Under the pieces are notes generated by a model. That model was not told the origin of the DNA. It made no database searches and worked only from the letters and a program-made list of their open reading frames with translations. A stretch of 64,000 nt of DNA from contig SCUS01000059.1 in assembly GCA_004297725.1 (NCBI GenBank), positions 25,367 to 89,366 of the forward strand, read 5' to 3'. This DNA is from Myxococcaceae bacterium. Its GTDB lineage: Bacteria > Myxococcota_A > Polyangia > Polyangiales > Ga0077539. The position numbers and the translations under genes are program-made. This document shows positions 54,757 through 63,784 of this stretch, piece after piece. Positions within the stretch are counted from its first letter, which is position 1. Every line of letters begins with the position of its first letter.

Positions 54757-55854
54757 TCAGTGGATGCCCTGGGCCCTGGCCTCTTCGATCATCGTGTACT
54801 CGCGCTCGAAGAGGACGCGCTGGTCGGTGACGATCTGGAGGTTCTTGCTGTTCTGGTCGGTGGGCTCGAAGGCGCCGAGGCTGGCCATCTGCTTGCCGAT
54901 CTCGCCGAGCTGGTCGCAGATGGTGGTGAGCAGGTCGAGGTCGCGGGTGCGCCGGTCTTGCCCCGCGAAGGCCTTGCGGTAGGCCTCGAAGACCTCGTTG
55001 GCCGCGCCGCCGAGCATGCCCTGGAGGTCGGTGATCTTGGTCGTCTGCCGGGCCTTGCGGATCTCCGCGAGCTCGCTGCGGTACGTGCCGAGGCTCTGCT
55101 CGACGATGCCGATGTTCTGCTCGTTGTACTCGGCGCGCAGGCCCTTGGTGCGCAGGGCCTTCATGCGCTCGAGGGTCTCCGTGAGGTTGTCGATCATCCG
55201 CTGGAGCAGCTCGGGCCGGCGGGTCGCGCGCGACTTCCCGGCGAAGTGCGCCTCGTACAGGTTGAACTGTGCGTTGGCCACCTCCGCGAGGGCGCTCGCC
55301 TGCTCGTCGTCGGTGCCCATGGCGCGGGCCTCGATGATCTCCGCCTGCTCGGCGCGGTACATCTTGAGGTTGTCGGCCACCAGGGTGAGGTCTTCCTGGA
55401 CGCCGGGCTGGCCCTTGAGCTCGGGGGCGAGCTCGTTCATCGACTCGCCGACGGTCTCGAGGTCGGCGATCATCTCCGCGAGCAGGCCGAGGTCGCGGGT
55501 GTTGCGCGCCTTGCCCGAGAAGTGCCGGTGGTACTTCGAGAAGATGAAGTTGGCCTCGCCGCGCAGGGTCGAGAACTCCTCGAAGCCCGGGCCGAGGCTG
55601 CGGGCCTTCATGATCTCCTTGCGCTCGGCGTCGTAGAGGTTGATCGCGTCGCGGGCGGCCTGCTCGACCTCCGCGCGGTCTTTCGACTTCGGGAGCTTCT
55701 CGAGGTCTTGAAGGAGCTGCTGGGTGCGACGCACCAGGCTGTTGAGGTCGTTGAGGTCGCGGGACACGCGCGACTGCCCGGCAAAGCGCGCGTCGTACTC
55801 CGACGCGACCTGATCGAGCTGGAGACGGATCTGGGCCAGGGTGAGGTTCGCCAT
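54757..55854 (-). CDS. Four-fold repeat helical protein of unknown function
   Basis: A 365-residue, fully helical-looking soluble protein made of four repeats of about 90 residues. Each starts with an aromatic-rich helix and the signature F-x-G-[KQ]-x-R-x-[ST]-R-x-x-x-LL (around residues 24, 112, 204 and 297). Each ends with Y-x-x-E-x-x-E-I-x-x-A-R. No signal, membrane segment or known family is seen. The repeats are too diverged for recent duplication, and each probably forms a helical hairpin pair as in a solenoid or bundle. It is adjacent to the acyltransferase on the same strand, 13 bases apart, so possibly co-transcribed. Confidence 0.85.
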   Translation of the reverse strand: MANLTLAQIRLQLDQVASEYDARFAGQSRVSRDLNDLNSLVRRTQQLLQDLEKLPKSKDRAEVEQAARDAINLYDAERKEIMKARSLGPGFEEFSTLRGEANFIFSKYHRHFSGKARNTRDLGLLAEMIADLETVGESMNELAPELKGQPGVQEDLTLVADNLKMYRAEQAEIIEARAMGTDDEQASALAEVANAQFNLYEAHFAGKSRATRRPELLQRMIDNLTETLERMKALRTKGLRAEYNEQNIGIVEQSLGTYRSELAEIRKARQTTKITDLQGMLGGAANEVFEAYRKAFAGQDRRTRDLDLLTTICDQLGEIGKQMASLGAFEPTDQNSKNLQIVTDQRVLFEREYTMIEEARAQGIH

Positions 55855-55867
55855 AGGGGCGCGGAGC

Positions 55868-56545
55868 CTACGTCCAGCCCATGCCGTGGAGCAATCCCGA
55901 GATCTTCCCTCGCACGCCCTTCTTCGGGCGCTTCGGGCGCTCTGCGCTCGCGCCCGGCGGGCGGAATTCGATGTTGCTGAACTCCTCCGGAAACTTCGCC
56001 GTGATGCGCTCGTAGAACTCGTGGATGCGCGCCACGTCGGCGTCGACGTCGTCCGAGGGCTCGATCACCGGGCCGACGCCCCCGCGCTTGCGGCGGAAGT
56101 CGAGGTAGCCGAGGCCGATGGGCACCTTCGCGGTGCGGGCGATCCAGTAGAAGCCCGACTTCCAGTAGCGGAGCTTCGTGCGGGTGCCCTCCGGGGCGAC
56201 GACCATGATCCGCTTGCCCTCGACGTCGAAGAGCGAGGCGAGGGCCTGCACCTGATCCTGCGCGGTGCTGCGGTCGACGGGGATGCCGCCCAGCCATCGG
56301 TAGAACGGACCGAGCGGACCGGTGAACAGCGTGTGCTTGCCGATCCACACGATGTCGATGCCCAGGGTGTAGCCGATGCCCAGGGTGATCGGGAGGTCCC
56401 AGTTGGACGTGTGCGGCGCCGCGATGAGCACGTACTTGTCGAGGTCTGGCACCACGCCCTCCTCGCGCCAGCCCAGCGCGGTCAGCACCGCGCGGCCCAC
56501 CCAGTAACGCACCGGCCTTCGCTCGGAGACTTCAGCGGTTTCCAT
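55868..56545 (-). CDS. 1-acylglycerol-3-phosphate acyltransferase-like (PlsC family)
   Basis: A 225-residue acyltransferase with motif I HTSNWD (HxxxxD), motif III APEGTRTK and a hydrophobic stretch between them. It is of the family that includes PlsC and the ornithine-lipid or haemolysin-type acyltransferases, and close in layout to small myxobacterial proteins annotated as glycerol acyltransferase. It transfers an acyl chain to a lysophospholipid at the inner membrane. It probably shares a transcript with the four-repeat protein downstream. Confidence 0.87.
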   Translation of the reverse strand: METAEVSERRPVRYWVGRAVLTALGWREEGVVPDLDKYVLIAAPHTSNWDLPITLGIGYTLGIDIVWIGKHTLFTGPLGPFYRWLGGIPVDRSTAQDQVQALASLFDVEGKRIMVVAPEGTRTKLRYWKSGFYWIARTAKVPIGLGYLDFRRKRGGVGPVIEPSDDVDADVARIHEFYERITAKFPEEFSNIEFRPPGASAERPKRPKKGVRGKISGLLHGMGWT

Positions 56546-56602
56546 GTCGTCTGTAGCCCACCGGTTCTCACGAACCCGCGGGCGCTCGCAAGTCCTGCCG
56601 CG

Positions 56603-58252
56603 TCACGGCCGCTCGCAGTACCCCAGCATCGAGAGCCCCGTCGGCGCCCGCCCCCCGGGGCCCTCGTGGCAGACCGGCGCGACCACCGCGCGGGCCTCGG
56701 CGTCCTGACCCCGCTGGGCGAGCACCTGGGCCAGCAGCGTGCGCACCTCGATCTCCAGCCGCCGGTCGCGGAAGCCCGTCCGCAGCACGCGATCCTCGGC
56801 CAGCGCCGCGCGCAGGTCTTCCTCGGCCCCGGCGGGGTTGTCGGCGTTGATGCGCGCCGCCGCGCGGACGAAGCGCACCCGAGGGTCCCGGGGCCAGCGT
56901 CGCACCAGGGCGTCGAGGGCCGCGGGAGGGGCCTCTCCGGTCGCGAGGCGGGCGATCTCGTCCTGCGGCGCGAGGGCCGTCGCCACGCCCCGCGTCTGCG
57001 CCACGCCGTAGACCCCCCAGGCGAGGCCGAGCATACCCGCCAGGGTAATCCCCAGCGCGACGCGCCGGCCGCGCGGGGTCGGGCTGCCGACGTCCCAGGT
57101 CTTCCAGAGCGCGAAGCCCGCGAGGGCGCCCGCGAGGGCTCCGCCGAAGTGCGCGGCGTAGTCGATGCGCGCGCCGCTCGCCGAGGCCAGCGGCAGCAGC
57201 GAGGGGATCAGCACGCGCGCCATCATCCCCTGCACGCTGCTGCGCGCGGGGCCTTCGGGCAGGCGCATGGCGGAGACCAGGGCGGCGGCGAGCAGTCCCA
57301 TGATGGCGCCGGAGGCCCCCACGCTCACGAGGTGGCCGGGGTTGATGGCGAGGCCCATGAGCGATCCGCCGAGGGCCCCGACGACGAAGAGGGCGGCGAG
57401 CCACGCGCGGCCCAGCAGGTGCTCGAGCACGACGCCGGCCATGAACAGGGCCACGCCGTTCATGAGCAGGTGCAGGGGGCTGCCGTGGAGGCAGGCCGCG
57501 GTGAGGGTGCGCCACCACTCGCCCCCCTCGGTGACGAGGTCGCGGGCGAGGCCGCCGAGGGAGATGAGGGTGGTGATGTCGGGGGAGAAGCCCGATGCCC
57601 CGGCGGGTCGGGCGACGAGCTCGACGCCGTAGATCACCGTGAGCGCGGCGATGATGGACCAGGTGAGCGCGGGGCGGTGCACCGAGGGGTCGCCCGCCGC
57701 GACGCCGAGGGAGCGGGCGAGCTCCTCCGCGGAGAGGCGCGGGGAGGAGAGCATCGAGCGCAGCCAGCGGGCGCCGGGGTGGCTGGACTTGTACCAGGGC
57801 AGGGTGGTCCAGACGCGCTGCGAGGGATCGGTGGCGGAGGGGTCGAGGATGAAGCCCGCGACGCTGACCTTCTCCAGGCCGGGCGAGCGGTGCAGGGCGG
57901 CGAGGCGCTCCCGGCGCTCGGGCGAGGCGGGGGCGTTGATGTGCCAGAGCTGGATGCCCACGGGGAGCTTCGCGCCGTTGAAGGTGGGCGCGTAGCGGAG
58001 GCACGCGGCGCCGATGCGGACGAGGTCTGGCTGGGTGAGGGTGAAGTTGCGGGACGCGGCGCCGTCGCGGCGGTCGTGGTCGATGAGGGCGAGCATCACG
58101 AAGCCGGTGCCGTTGTCGAGGGTGAGCACGTGGTCGACGGCGGCGGCGAGCTCGGCGGCCTCGGCGACGTGGCCGGGGACGAAGCCCTTCTCCGCGACGA
58201 GCCGGCGGGCGAGGTACTGCGTCAGGGACTCGGCGGCGGGGTCGGCGCTCAT
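56603..58252 (-). CDS. Rhomboid-family intramembrane serine protease with extended N- and C-termini
   Basis: A 549-residue protein. The membrane core (about residues 200-420) has the catalytic-serine motif VGASGAIMG on TM4, the HGSPLHLLMNG loop and the catalytic His in AAHFGGALAG, so the Ser-His dyad is intact. The N-terminal 200 residues are soluble and of unknown fold. The C-terminal 130 residues look TPR-like (PRDPRVRFVRAAARINADNP). Rhomboids cleave membrane proteins to release signals. The start ATG 58252 is divergent from the histidine kinase pair. Confidence 0.88.
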   Translation of the reverse strand: MSADPAAESLTQYLARRLVAEKGFVPGHVAEAAELAAAVDHVLTLDNGTGFVMLALIDHDRRDGAASRNFTLTQPDLVRIGAACLRYAPTFNGAKLPVGIQLWHINAPASPERRERLAALHRSPGLEKVSVAGFILDPSATDPSQRVWTTLPWYKSSHPGARWLRSMLSSPRLSAEELARSLGVAAGDPSVHRPALTWSIIAALTVIYGVELVARPAGASGFSPDITTLISLGGLARDLVTEGGEWWRTLTAACLHGSPLHLLMNGVALFMAGVVLEHLLGRAWLAALFVVGALGGSLMGLAINPGHLVSVGASGAIMGLLAAALVSAMRLPEGPARSSVQGMMARVLIPSLLPLASASGARIDYAAHFGGALAGALAGFALWKTWDVGSPTPRGRRVALGITLAGMLGLAWGVYGVAQTRGVATALAPQDEIARLATGEAPPAALDALVRRWPRDPRVRFVRAAARINADNPAGAEEDLRAALAEDRVLRTGFRDRRLEIEVRTLLAQVLAQRGQDAEARAVVAPVCHEGPGGRAPTGLSMLGYCERP

Positions 58253-58309
58253 CGTGGGTGGCGGGCACTCTACGGCGATCTCCTCGCCGGCGGACACCGG
58301 GGTGGTGCC

Positions 58310-59368
58310 ATGATGTCCCTCTCCATGGTGATCCCCGAGGCGCTGCGACGGTCGCTGCGGATGGCGGTGCTGATCGCCAGCGTGCCCGTGGCCGCGCTGG
58401 CGCTGGCGATCGGTGCGCGCGGCGCGCTGGCGCTGGCGGTGCTCGCGGGGGCCCTCGGGTGGTGGCTCGCGGGCGTCGTCGCGGAGGCGGTGCGCGCGGA
58501 GGTGGCGGCGGCGGCGGAGCGGCTGCGCGCGATGGCCGCGGGGGCCACGGAGGCACCGGGCCCATCGGGGGACGGGGCGCTGCACCGGGCGGTGGACGCG
58601 TGGGGGCGGCGCTTCGCGGAGGAGCGCGCGAGGCACCGGGAGGCGCTCACCCGGCTGGAGGAGACCGAGCGCAGGAGGGAGGCGTGGCTGGCCACGCTGC
58701 GGCACGAGCTGCGCACACCGCTCAACTCGATCGTGGGCTTCACCGAGCTGCTGGCGGCGGAGGTCGACGGGCCGCTCACGGAGGCGCAGCGGGAGGACGT
58801 GGACACCATCGCCAACGCGGGGGGACACCTGCGCTCGCTGGTGGAGGACGTGTTCGACCTGTCGGCGATGACCACCGGAACCTTCCCGGTGACCAGGGTG
58901 CGGGCCAACGTGGCGGCGGTGGTGAGGGACGTGGTGCGCGAGGCCGAGGGGGTGGCGCGCACCAAGGGGGTGTCGCTGCGCTGGGAGGGTCCGTCCGAGG
59001 CGGAGGCGTGGGTCGACGCGGTGGCCATCCGTCGGGCGCTCACCAACCTGGTGCTCAACGCCATCGAGCACGCGGGGGGCGCGGTGACGGTGACCCTCGC
59101 GGTGAAGCCCGCGACGCTGACGGTGGCGGTGAGGGACAACGGTCCGGGCATCGCGCCTGGGGAGCTGAAGCGCTTGTTTCGGCCCTTCGAGCGGGGGCGC
59201 ACGGCGGAGGCGCGGGGCGCGGGCCTCGGGCTCGCGATCACCCTGGGGCTCGTCGAGGTGCACGGCGGGACGCTCTCCGCGCAGGCCAACGACGACCGGG
59301 GGAGCACCTTCACGGTGACGCTCCCGGCGGGGATGGTTCCGCTGGAGGGGGAAGGGGGAGCGCGATGA
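58310..59368 (+). CDS. Sensor histidine kinase
   Basis: A 352-residue histidine kinase: two membrane helices near the N-terminus with almost no periplasmic loop, a coiled linker, the H-box RHELRTPLNSIVGF, N-box NLVLNAIEHA, G1 DNGPG, F-box LFRPFERG and G2 GLGLAI. All catalytic elements are intact. No response regulator is adjacent. Its stop overlaps the ATG of a second kinase (ATGA), so the two are coupled. It is divergent from the rhomboid gene. Confidence 0.94.
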   Translation: MMSLSMVIPEALRRSLRMAVLIASVPVAALALAIGARGALALAVLAGALGWWLAGVVAEAVRAEVAAAAERLRAMAAGATEAPGPSGDGALHRAVDAWGRRFAEERARHREALTRLEETERRREAWLATLRHELRTPLNSIVGFTELLAAEVDGPLTEAQREDVDTIANAGGHLRSLVEDVFDLSAMTTGTFPVTRVRANVAAVVRDVVREAEGVARTKGVSLRWEGPSEAEAWVDAVAIRRALTNLVLNAIEHAGGAVTVTLAVKPATLTVAVRDNGPGIAPGELKRLFRPFERGRTAEARGAGLGLAITLGLVEVHGGTLSAQANDDRGSTFTVTLPAGMVPLEGEGGAR

Positions 59369-60381
59369 GCGGGCGCTCGCTGGTCGAGGGGCTCCCGAGG
59401 AGGGCGGCGCTGGCGCTGGGGGCGCCGCTGACCCTGGCGGGCGCGGCGCTGGGGTGGACGGCGTCGAGCGCTCCGGCCTCGCTGGTGGGCGCGGCGGTGC
59501 TGGGCACCGTCGGGGCGCTGGTGGGGGCGGCCTTCGGGCGTCGGGCCAGGGCGGACCTGCACGAGGTGGCCGAGCAGATGGCTTCGGCGGGGGCGGGCGA
59601 GCCCGGCGGGGAGGCCCTCGGGGCGGCGAGGGCGGCGGCGCAGGCGGCGATGGCGGCGATGCGGGCGGACCAGCGGCGCGCGATCACGGCGAGGCTGGAG
59701 GGGTCGCGCTTACGGAGCTTCGTATTGGCGGGGGTGAGCCACGACCTGCGGGGTCCGCTCAACAGCCTGATCGGGTTCACGGACATCCTCGGGGCGGAGG
59801 TCGACGGGCCGCTGACCGCGGGGCAGGTGGAGAGCGTCGAGGCGCTGGCGCGCGGCGGCCGCGAGCTGCTGCGCCGGGTCGACGACCTGCTGGACGCGGC
59901 GAGGCTGGACGCCGGTCGGATGACCCTCGACCGCTCCCGGGTGTCGCTGAGGGAGCTGCTGGACGCGGCGAGGGCCATCGCGCTGGAGCGCCTCGGGGAG
60001 GCGGGGGCGTCGGCCGAGGGGCTGCGGGTGGACGGCTCGCTGGACGCGACGGTGGTGGTCGACCGGGGGCGCATGGCGCAGGCGCTGGGGGCGCTGCTGG
60101 CCTTCGCCCGGACGGCGTCGACGGAGGGGGCGAGGGCGGAGGTGCGCACCGACCCGGACGGGGGCTGCGCGATCACGCTGGTGGTGCCCGGCACGAGGGA
60201 GCTGCGGGCGTGGCTGGAGGATCCGCTGGAGGTTCCGCCGGCGGGGGTGAGGGCTCCGGTGGGCCTGGGGCTGGCGGTGAGCGTGGCGCGGCGGGTGATC
60301 GCGCTCCACGGCGGCGCGCTGGAGGCCGACGACTCGGTCGACGGGAGGATCACCCTGCGGGCGCGCCTCCCATGCGGCTGA
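59365..60381 (+). CDS. Histidine kinase with degenerate ATP-binding domain
   Basis: A 338-residue protein with two N-terminal membrane helices and an intact H-box (SHDLRGPLNSLIGFTDIL) that resembles the first kinase. The ATPase region lacks the N-box asparagine (QALGALLAFA where NLxxNA is expected) and the DxGxG of G1; only a G2-like VGLGLAVSVARRV remains. It probably cannot phosphorylate itself and may be phosphorylated by, or form a heterodimer with, the preceding kinase. It is coupled by the ATGA overlap. The gene pair looks like a duplication followed by decay of one ATPase. Confidence 0.88.
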   Translation: MSGRSLVEGLPRRAALALGAPLTLAGAALGWTASSAPASLVGAAVLGTVGALVGAAFGRRARADLHEVAEQMASAGAGEPGGEALGAARAAAQAAMAAMRADQRRAITARLEGSRLRSFVLAGVSHDLRGPLNSLIGFTDILGAEVDGPLTAGQVESVEALARGGRELLRRVDDLLDAARLDAGRMTLDRSRVSLRELLDAARAIALERLGEAGASAEGLRVDGSLDATVVVDRGRMAQALGALLAFARTASTEGARAEVRTDPDGGCAITLVVPGTRELRAWLEDPLEVPPAGVRAPVGLGLAVSVARRVIALHGGALEADDSVDGRITLRARLPCG

Positions 60382-60462
60382 GCTGGAGGGCGGGCGAGGG
60401 GCGCTGGTTCGGGGCGATGATCCCGTGGTAGAGCGTCGAGCCCTCCGGGGACGACATACGCA

Positions 60463-61455
60463 ATGGCTGAGACCGCACGAAATAAGCAGAACGCGAACAT
60501 CTCGCCGGTCGCCCACGAGGTGGCGCAGAAGCTCTTCCGGGCGGTGTCGGTGGCGCTCTCGGGCAAGCCCGACGTGGTCGAGCGCTCGGTCATCACCCTG
60601 CTGGCGCGGGGCCACCTGCTGATCGAGGACGTGCCTGGGGTGGGCAAGACCACGCTGGCGAGGGCGCTGGCGAGGGCGCTGGGGACGGAGTTTCGCCGGG
60701 TGCAGTGCACGAGCGACCTGATGCCCTCGGAGCTGCTGGGGGTGAACGTCTACAATGCCAGCGAGCGGCGCTTCGAGTTCAGGCCGGGTCCGGTGTTCAC
60801 GCACTTCCTGGTGGCGGACGAGATCAACCGGGCGACGCCGAAGACGCAGAGCGCGCTGCTGGAGGTGATGAGCGAGCGGCAGGTGTCCATCGACGGGGTG
60901 ACGCACCTTCTGGAGGAGCCCTTCGCGGTGATCGCCACGCAGAACCCCGACGACGCCGCGGGGACGTACCCGCTGCCGGAGTCGCAGCTCGATCGCTTCC
61001 TGCTGCGGACGGCGGTGGGCTATCCGGCGGCGGCGGTGGAGAAGCAGATCCTGTCGACGCGCGGGGGCACCGAGCCGGTGGACACCATCGAGGCGGTGCT
61101 GACGCTGGCGCAGCTGGTGGCGGCGCAGCGCGAGGTCGACGCGGTGGCGCTGGAGTCGTCGGTGGTGGACTACGCGTACGCCCTGGTGAGCGCGACGCGC
61201 TCGCACGAGCAGGTGGCGGTGGGGGTGTCGACGCGCGGGGCGCTGGCGTTCATCCGGGCGGCCAAGGCGCGCGCGATCGTGAAGGGGAGGACCTACGTGA
61301 TCCCCGACGACCTGAGCGAGCTGGCGGTGCCGGTGCTGGCGCATCGGGTGCGGGTGCAGGGGGCCGACCCGGGGCTGCTGCCGGGCGACGCGCGCCGCCA
61401 CGACGCCGAGCGCATCGTGCACGAGATCGTGCAGCGGGTGGACGTGCCGATCTGA
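60463..61455 (+). CDS. MoxR-family AAA+ ATPase
   Basis: A 330-residue MoxR ATPase with Walker A EDVPGVGKTTLA, Walker B LVADEINRATPKTQSALLEV, sensor IATQNP and the C-terminal lid. MoxR proteins are chaperone-like and usually sit beside VWA-domain (DUF58) genes involved in protein-complex maturation or stress. No such partner follows here: the next gene converges. It is 81 bases after the degenerate histidine kinase, same strand. Confidence 0.94.
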   Translation: MAETARNKQNANISPVAHEVAQKLFRAVSVALSGKPDVVERSVITLLARGHLLIEDVPGVGKTTLARALARALGTEFRRVQCTSDLMPSELLGVNVYNASERRFEFRPGPVFTHFLVADEINRATPKTQSALLEVMSERQVSIDGVTHLLEEPFAVIATQNPDDAAGTYPLPESQLDRFLLRTAVGYPAAAVEKQILSTRGGTEPVDTIEAVLTLAQLVAAQREVDAVALESSVVDYAYALVSATRSHEQVAVGVSTRGALAFIRAAKARAIVKGRTYVIPDDLSELAVPVLAHRVRVQGADPGLLPGDARRHDAERIVHEIVQRVDVPI

Positions 61456-61525
61456 CGGGGGGCCGCGGCGGGGGGGAGGGGAGCGACCGGCCCGCCTACC
61501 CAGTGCGGCCTCGCGCTCGTACCCG

Positions 61526-62356
61526 CTACCAGCGGATCGCCGACACGTCGTACGCCGTGCCCCCGACCGGCGGCTGCGTCGTATCGAACACGCCCGCCGC
61601 TCCGAGCGCCGCCAGCGTACCGCCGGTGACCACCACGCCGAGGCCCGTCCAGAACCACCAGCGCGAGGTGATCGCCGGCTCGGCCGAAGGCGCAGGGCGG
61701 TCGGGCTGCGACGGGTGCGGCGTGACCGCGACCCGCGCGGGTCTCGGCGTCACCGTCGGCGTCACCGTCGGCGTCACCGTCGGCGTCGGCGCGGTCGGGG
61801 CGCGCTCCGCGGTGAGCTCGGTGTCCCAGGTGACGCGCCCGCCCGGGGCGAGCTGCACCTCGCGCTGCTGCGGGGCGTGGGAGGGCGCCGTGGCCACGAG
61901 CAGGTGGCTCCCGGGATCGAGCGTGAGCTCATCGCCCGTCACGGCTTGCGGGCGGCCGTCGACGGTGAGGGTGAAGGGCGCCGGGCGGATGCGCAGCACC
62001 ACCACGGGCAGCTCGCGGCGGAGCACGGCGATGCGCTCGCGCACCGACTGAACGCGGTCGGGGGGCAGGCGGGAGCCCCCTTCGGAGAGGTAGCGCTCGT
62101 AGGTGGCGATGGCCTGCTGGTGGCGGCCCATGCGCGTGTACGCCGAGGCGAGGTTGTAGAGCACCACCGCGGCGGGGCGCAGCCGGTAGGACTCCTCGAA
62201 GGCCGCGACGGCGTTGGCGAAGCGGCCCGCGTCGACGTCGGCGATGCCGCGGTCGAAGGCTGCGCGGGCCTGCGCATCGGGAGCCGCGGGCTGCGCGAAG
62301 GCGAGCGAGGGCGTGAGCGCGAGGGCGGCGGCGAGGATGGAGGCGCGGAGGTTCAT
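61526..62356 (-). CDS. Secreted TPR and PEGA-like domain protein
   Basis: A 276-residue exported protein with signal peptide (ending LAFAQ), TPR motifs (AFDRGIADVDAGRFANAVAA and LYNLASAYTRMGRHQQAIAT), a PEGA-like beta domain (LRIRPAPFTLTVDGRPQAVTG) and a Pro-Thr-Val repeat (12-base units at about 61745-61792). One membrane helix follows near the C-terminus. Its ATG overlaps the stop of the kinase gene (ATGA). The same layout is seen at 52471-53481, so this is a recurring partner of Ser/Thr kinases. Confidence 0.85.
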   Translation of the reverse strand: MNLRASILAAALALTPSLAFAQPAAPDAQARAAFDRGIADVDAGRFANAVAAFEESYRLRPAAVVLYNLASAYTRMGRHQQAIATYERYLSEGGSRLPPDRVQSVRERIAVLRRELPVVVLRIRPAPFTLTVDGRPQAVTGDELTLDPGSHLLVATAPSHAPQQREVQLAPGGRVTWDTELTAERAPTAPTPTVTPTVTPTVTPRPARVAVTPHPSQPDRPAPSAEPAITSRWWFWTGLGVVVTGGTLAALGAAGVFDTTQPPVGGTAYDVSAIRW

Positions 62357-63723
62357 TCGTAGCCTCGGTCGAAGTCGTTGGGGGTGGAGCGGGGATGCGA
62401 ACGGCGGGGACGCTGCGACGGAGCAGACGGCGCGTGGCGCACAGCGACGGGCGCTGCGACGACGGGCGCCGCGACGACGGGCGCTGCGACGACGGGCGCT
62501 GCGACGACGGGCGCTGCGACGACGGGCGCTGCGACGACGGGCGCTGCGACGACGGGCGCTGCGACGACGGGTGCTGTGATGGGGGTCGGCGTGGGCGGTG
62601 GGGGCGCTGGCGTGACGATGCGCGGCGTGGGCGTGGCGAGCACGGTGACGACCGGCGCGGGCCGGAACATCAGGAACCCCGCCGTGAAGACGAGCACGGC
62701 GGCGAGCACGGACAGCGCCGCGATGGTGGTGGTCGTGCGGCGCGGCGGCGCGGCGGGCTCGGCGGACCAGCCTGCGAGCGTGGGCTGCGCGACGGAGACC
62801 GCCGGGGCGGACGGCATCGCCGGGGTGGGTGGGGCCGAGAGCCGCGGCAGGGTGATGGTCGACGAGAGGTCGCAGGCGACGGTGGCGTCGAGCAGCGCCT
62901 GCATGGTGGGGAAGCGGGCGTCGCGGTTCTTCTGGAGGGCGCTGGTGACGACGGCGACGAGGTCGCGCGGGAGCGAAGGGTCGCGCGCCAGGATGGGGGT
63001 GGGCTCTTCGTAGACGATCTTGGCGACGAGGAGGTTGTAGTTCGTGGCCTCGTAGGGGAGCGAGCCCGTGAGGAGCTCATAGAACACCACGCCGAGGGAC
63101 CAGACATCCGTGCGGGCGTCGAGGTCGCTGACGCCTGCGGCCTGCTCGGGGGACATGTAGCTGGGGGTTCCGACGAGGGTTCCGGTGGCGGTCTGGCGGA
63201 GGCTGTCGGCCTGCGACTCCATCAGCTTGGCGATGCCGAAGTCGATGACCTTCGGGGTGGGCGCGCCGGCCCGGTCGCGGGTGAGCAGGATGTTGGCGGG
63301 CTTGAGGTCGCGGTGGACGACGCCGAGCCGGTGCGCGGCGACGAGCGCCTCCATCACCGGAACGAGGATGCGCAGGGTCTCATCGACCGGGAGGCGCTGG
63401 CCGGGGCGGGCTTCGAGGTGGGCCTCGAGGCTCTCTCCCGCGAGAAACTCCTGCACGATGTACGGGGCGCCGGTGGGCTGATCGACGTCGAGGTCGAGCA
63501 CGTCGACCACGTTGGGGTGGCTGATCCTCGTGGCGGCGCGGGCCTCGCGGAGGAAGCGCTGCACCACCGAAGGGTCGGTCACCCACTGGGCGTGAAGGGT
63601 CTTGATGGCGACGCGGCGCTCGGTGTTCTGGTTGATGGCCTCGAAGACCTGGCCCATGCCGCCTTCGCCCAGCAGGCGAAGGAGCTGGTACTTGCCCCCG
63701 AGAATGTCGCCCGCGGCGGTCAT
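62353..63723 (-). CDS. Membrane Ser/Thr protein kinase with APVVA repeat tail
   Basis: A 456-residue kinase. The Hanks domain is complete (GEGGMGQVFEA, VAIKTL, HRDLKPANILL, DFGIAKL, SYMSPEQ). A linker leads to a membrane helix (about residues 361-381, IAALSVLAAVLVFTAGFLMF) and a Pro/Ala/Val periplasmic tail with about eight APVVA pentapeptides. The start ATG 63723 gives the conserved kinase N-terminus. It is translationally coupled to a TPR-PEGA protein. Confidence 0.94.
   Translation of the reverse strand: MTAAGDILGGKYQLLRLLGEGGMGQVFEAINQNTERRVAIKTLHAQWVTDPSVVQRFLREARAATRISHPNVVDVLDLDVDQPTGAPYIVQEFLAGESLEAHLEARPGQRLPVDETLRILVPVMEALVAAHRLGVVHRDLKPANILLTRDRAGAPTPKVIDFGIAKLMESQADSLRQTATGTLVGTPSYMSPEQAAGVSDLDARTDVWSLGVVFYELLTGSLPYEATNYNLLVAKIVYEEPTPILARDPSLPRDLVAVVTSALQKNRDARFPTMQALLDATVACDLSSTITLPRLSAPPTPAMPSAPAVSVAQPTLAGWSAEPAAPPRRTTTTIAALSVLAAVLVFTAGFLMFRPAPVVTVLATPTPRIVTPAPPPPTPTPITAPVVAAPVVAAPVVAAPVVAAPVVAAPVVAAPVVAAPVVAAPVAVRHAPSAPSQRPRRSHPRSTPNDFDRGYE
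62451..62570 (-). repeat. Eight 15-bp repeats encoding APVVA
   Basis: Eight nearly identical units of 15 bases (plus-strand GCGCTGCGACGACGG, one unit with a single change) in the kinase tail. Such perfect repeats expand and contract by slippage, so the length of the periplasmic tail is likely to vary between strains without a frameshift. Confidence 0.95.
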
Positions 63724-63784
63724 CGCGACGGGGACGCTATCGCATGCAGGAGGGACGCGCGAGGAGGCGCAAGGGCGGGTCTGT

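Noticed and set aside
62451..62570. Second regular repeat block
   Set aside because: As above: contiguous 15-base coding repeats, not an array with spacers.
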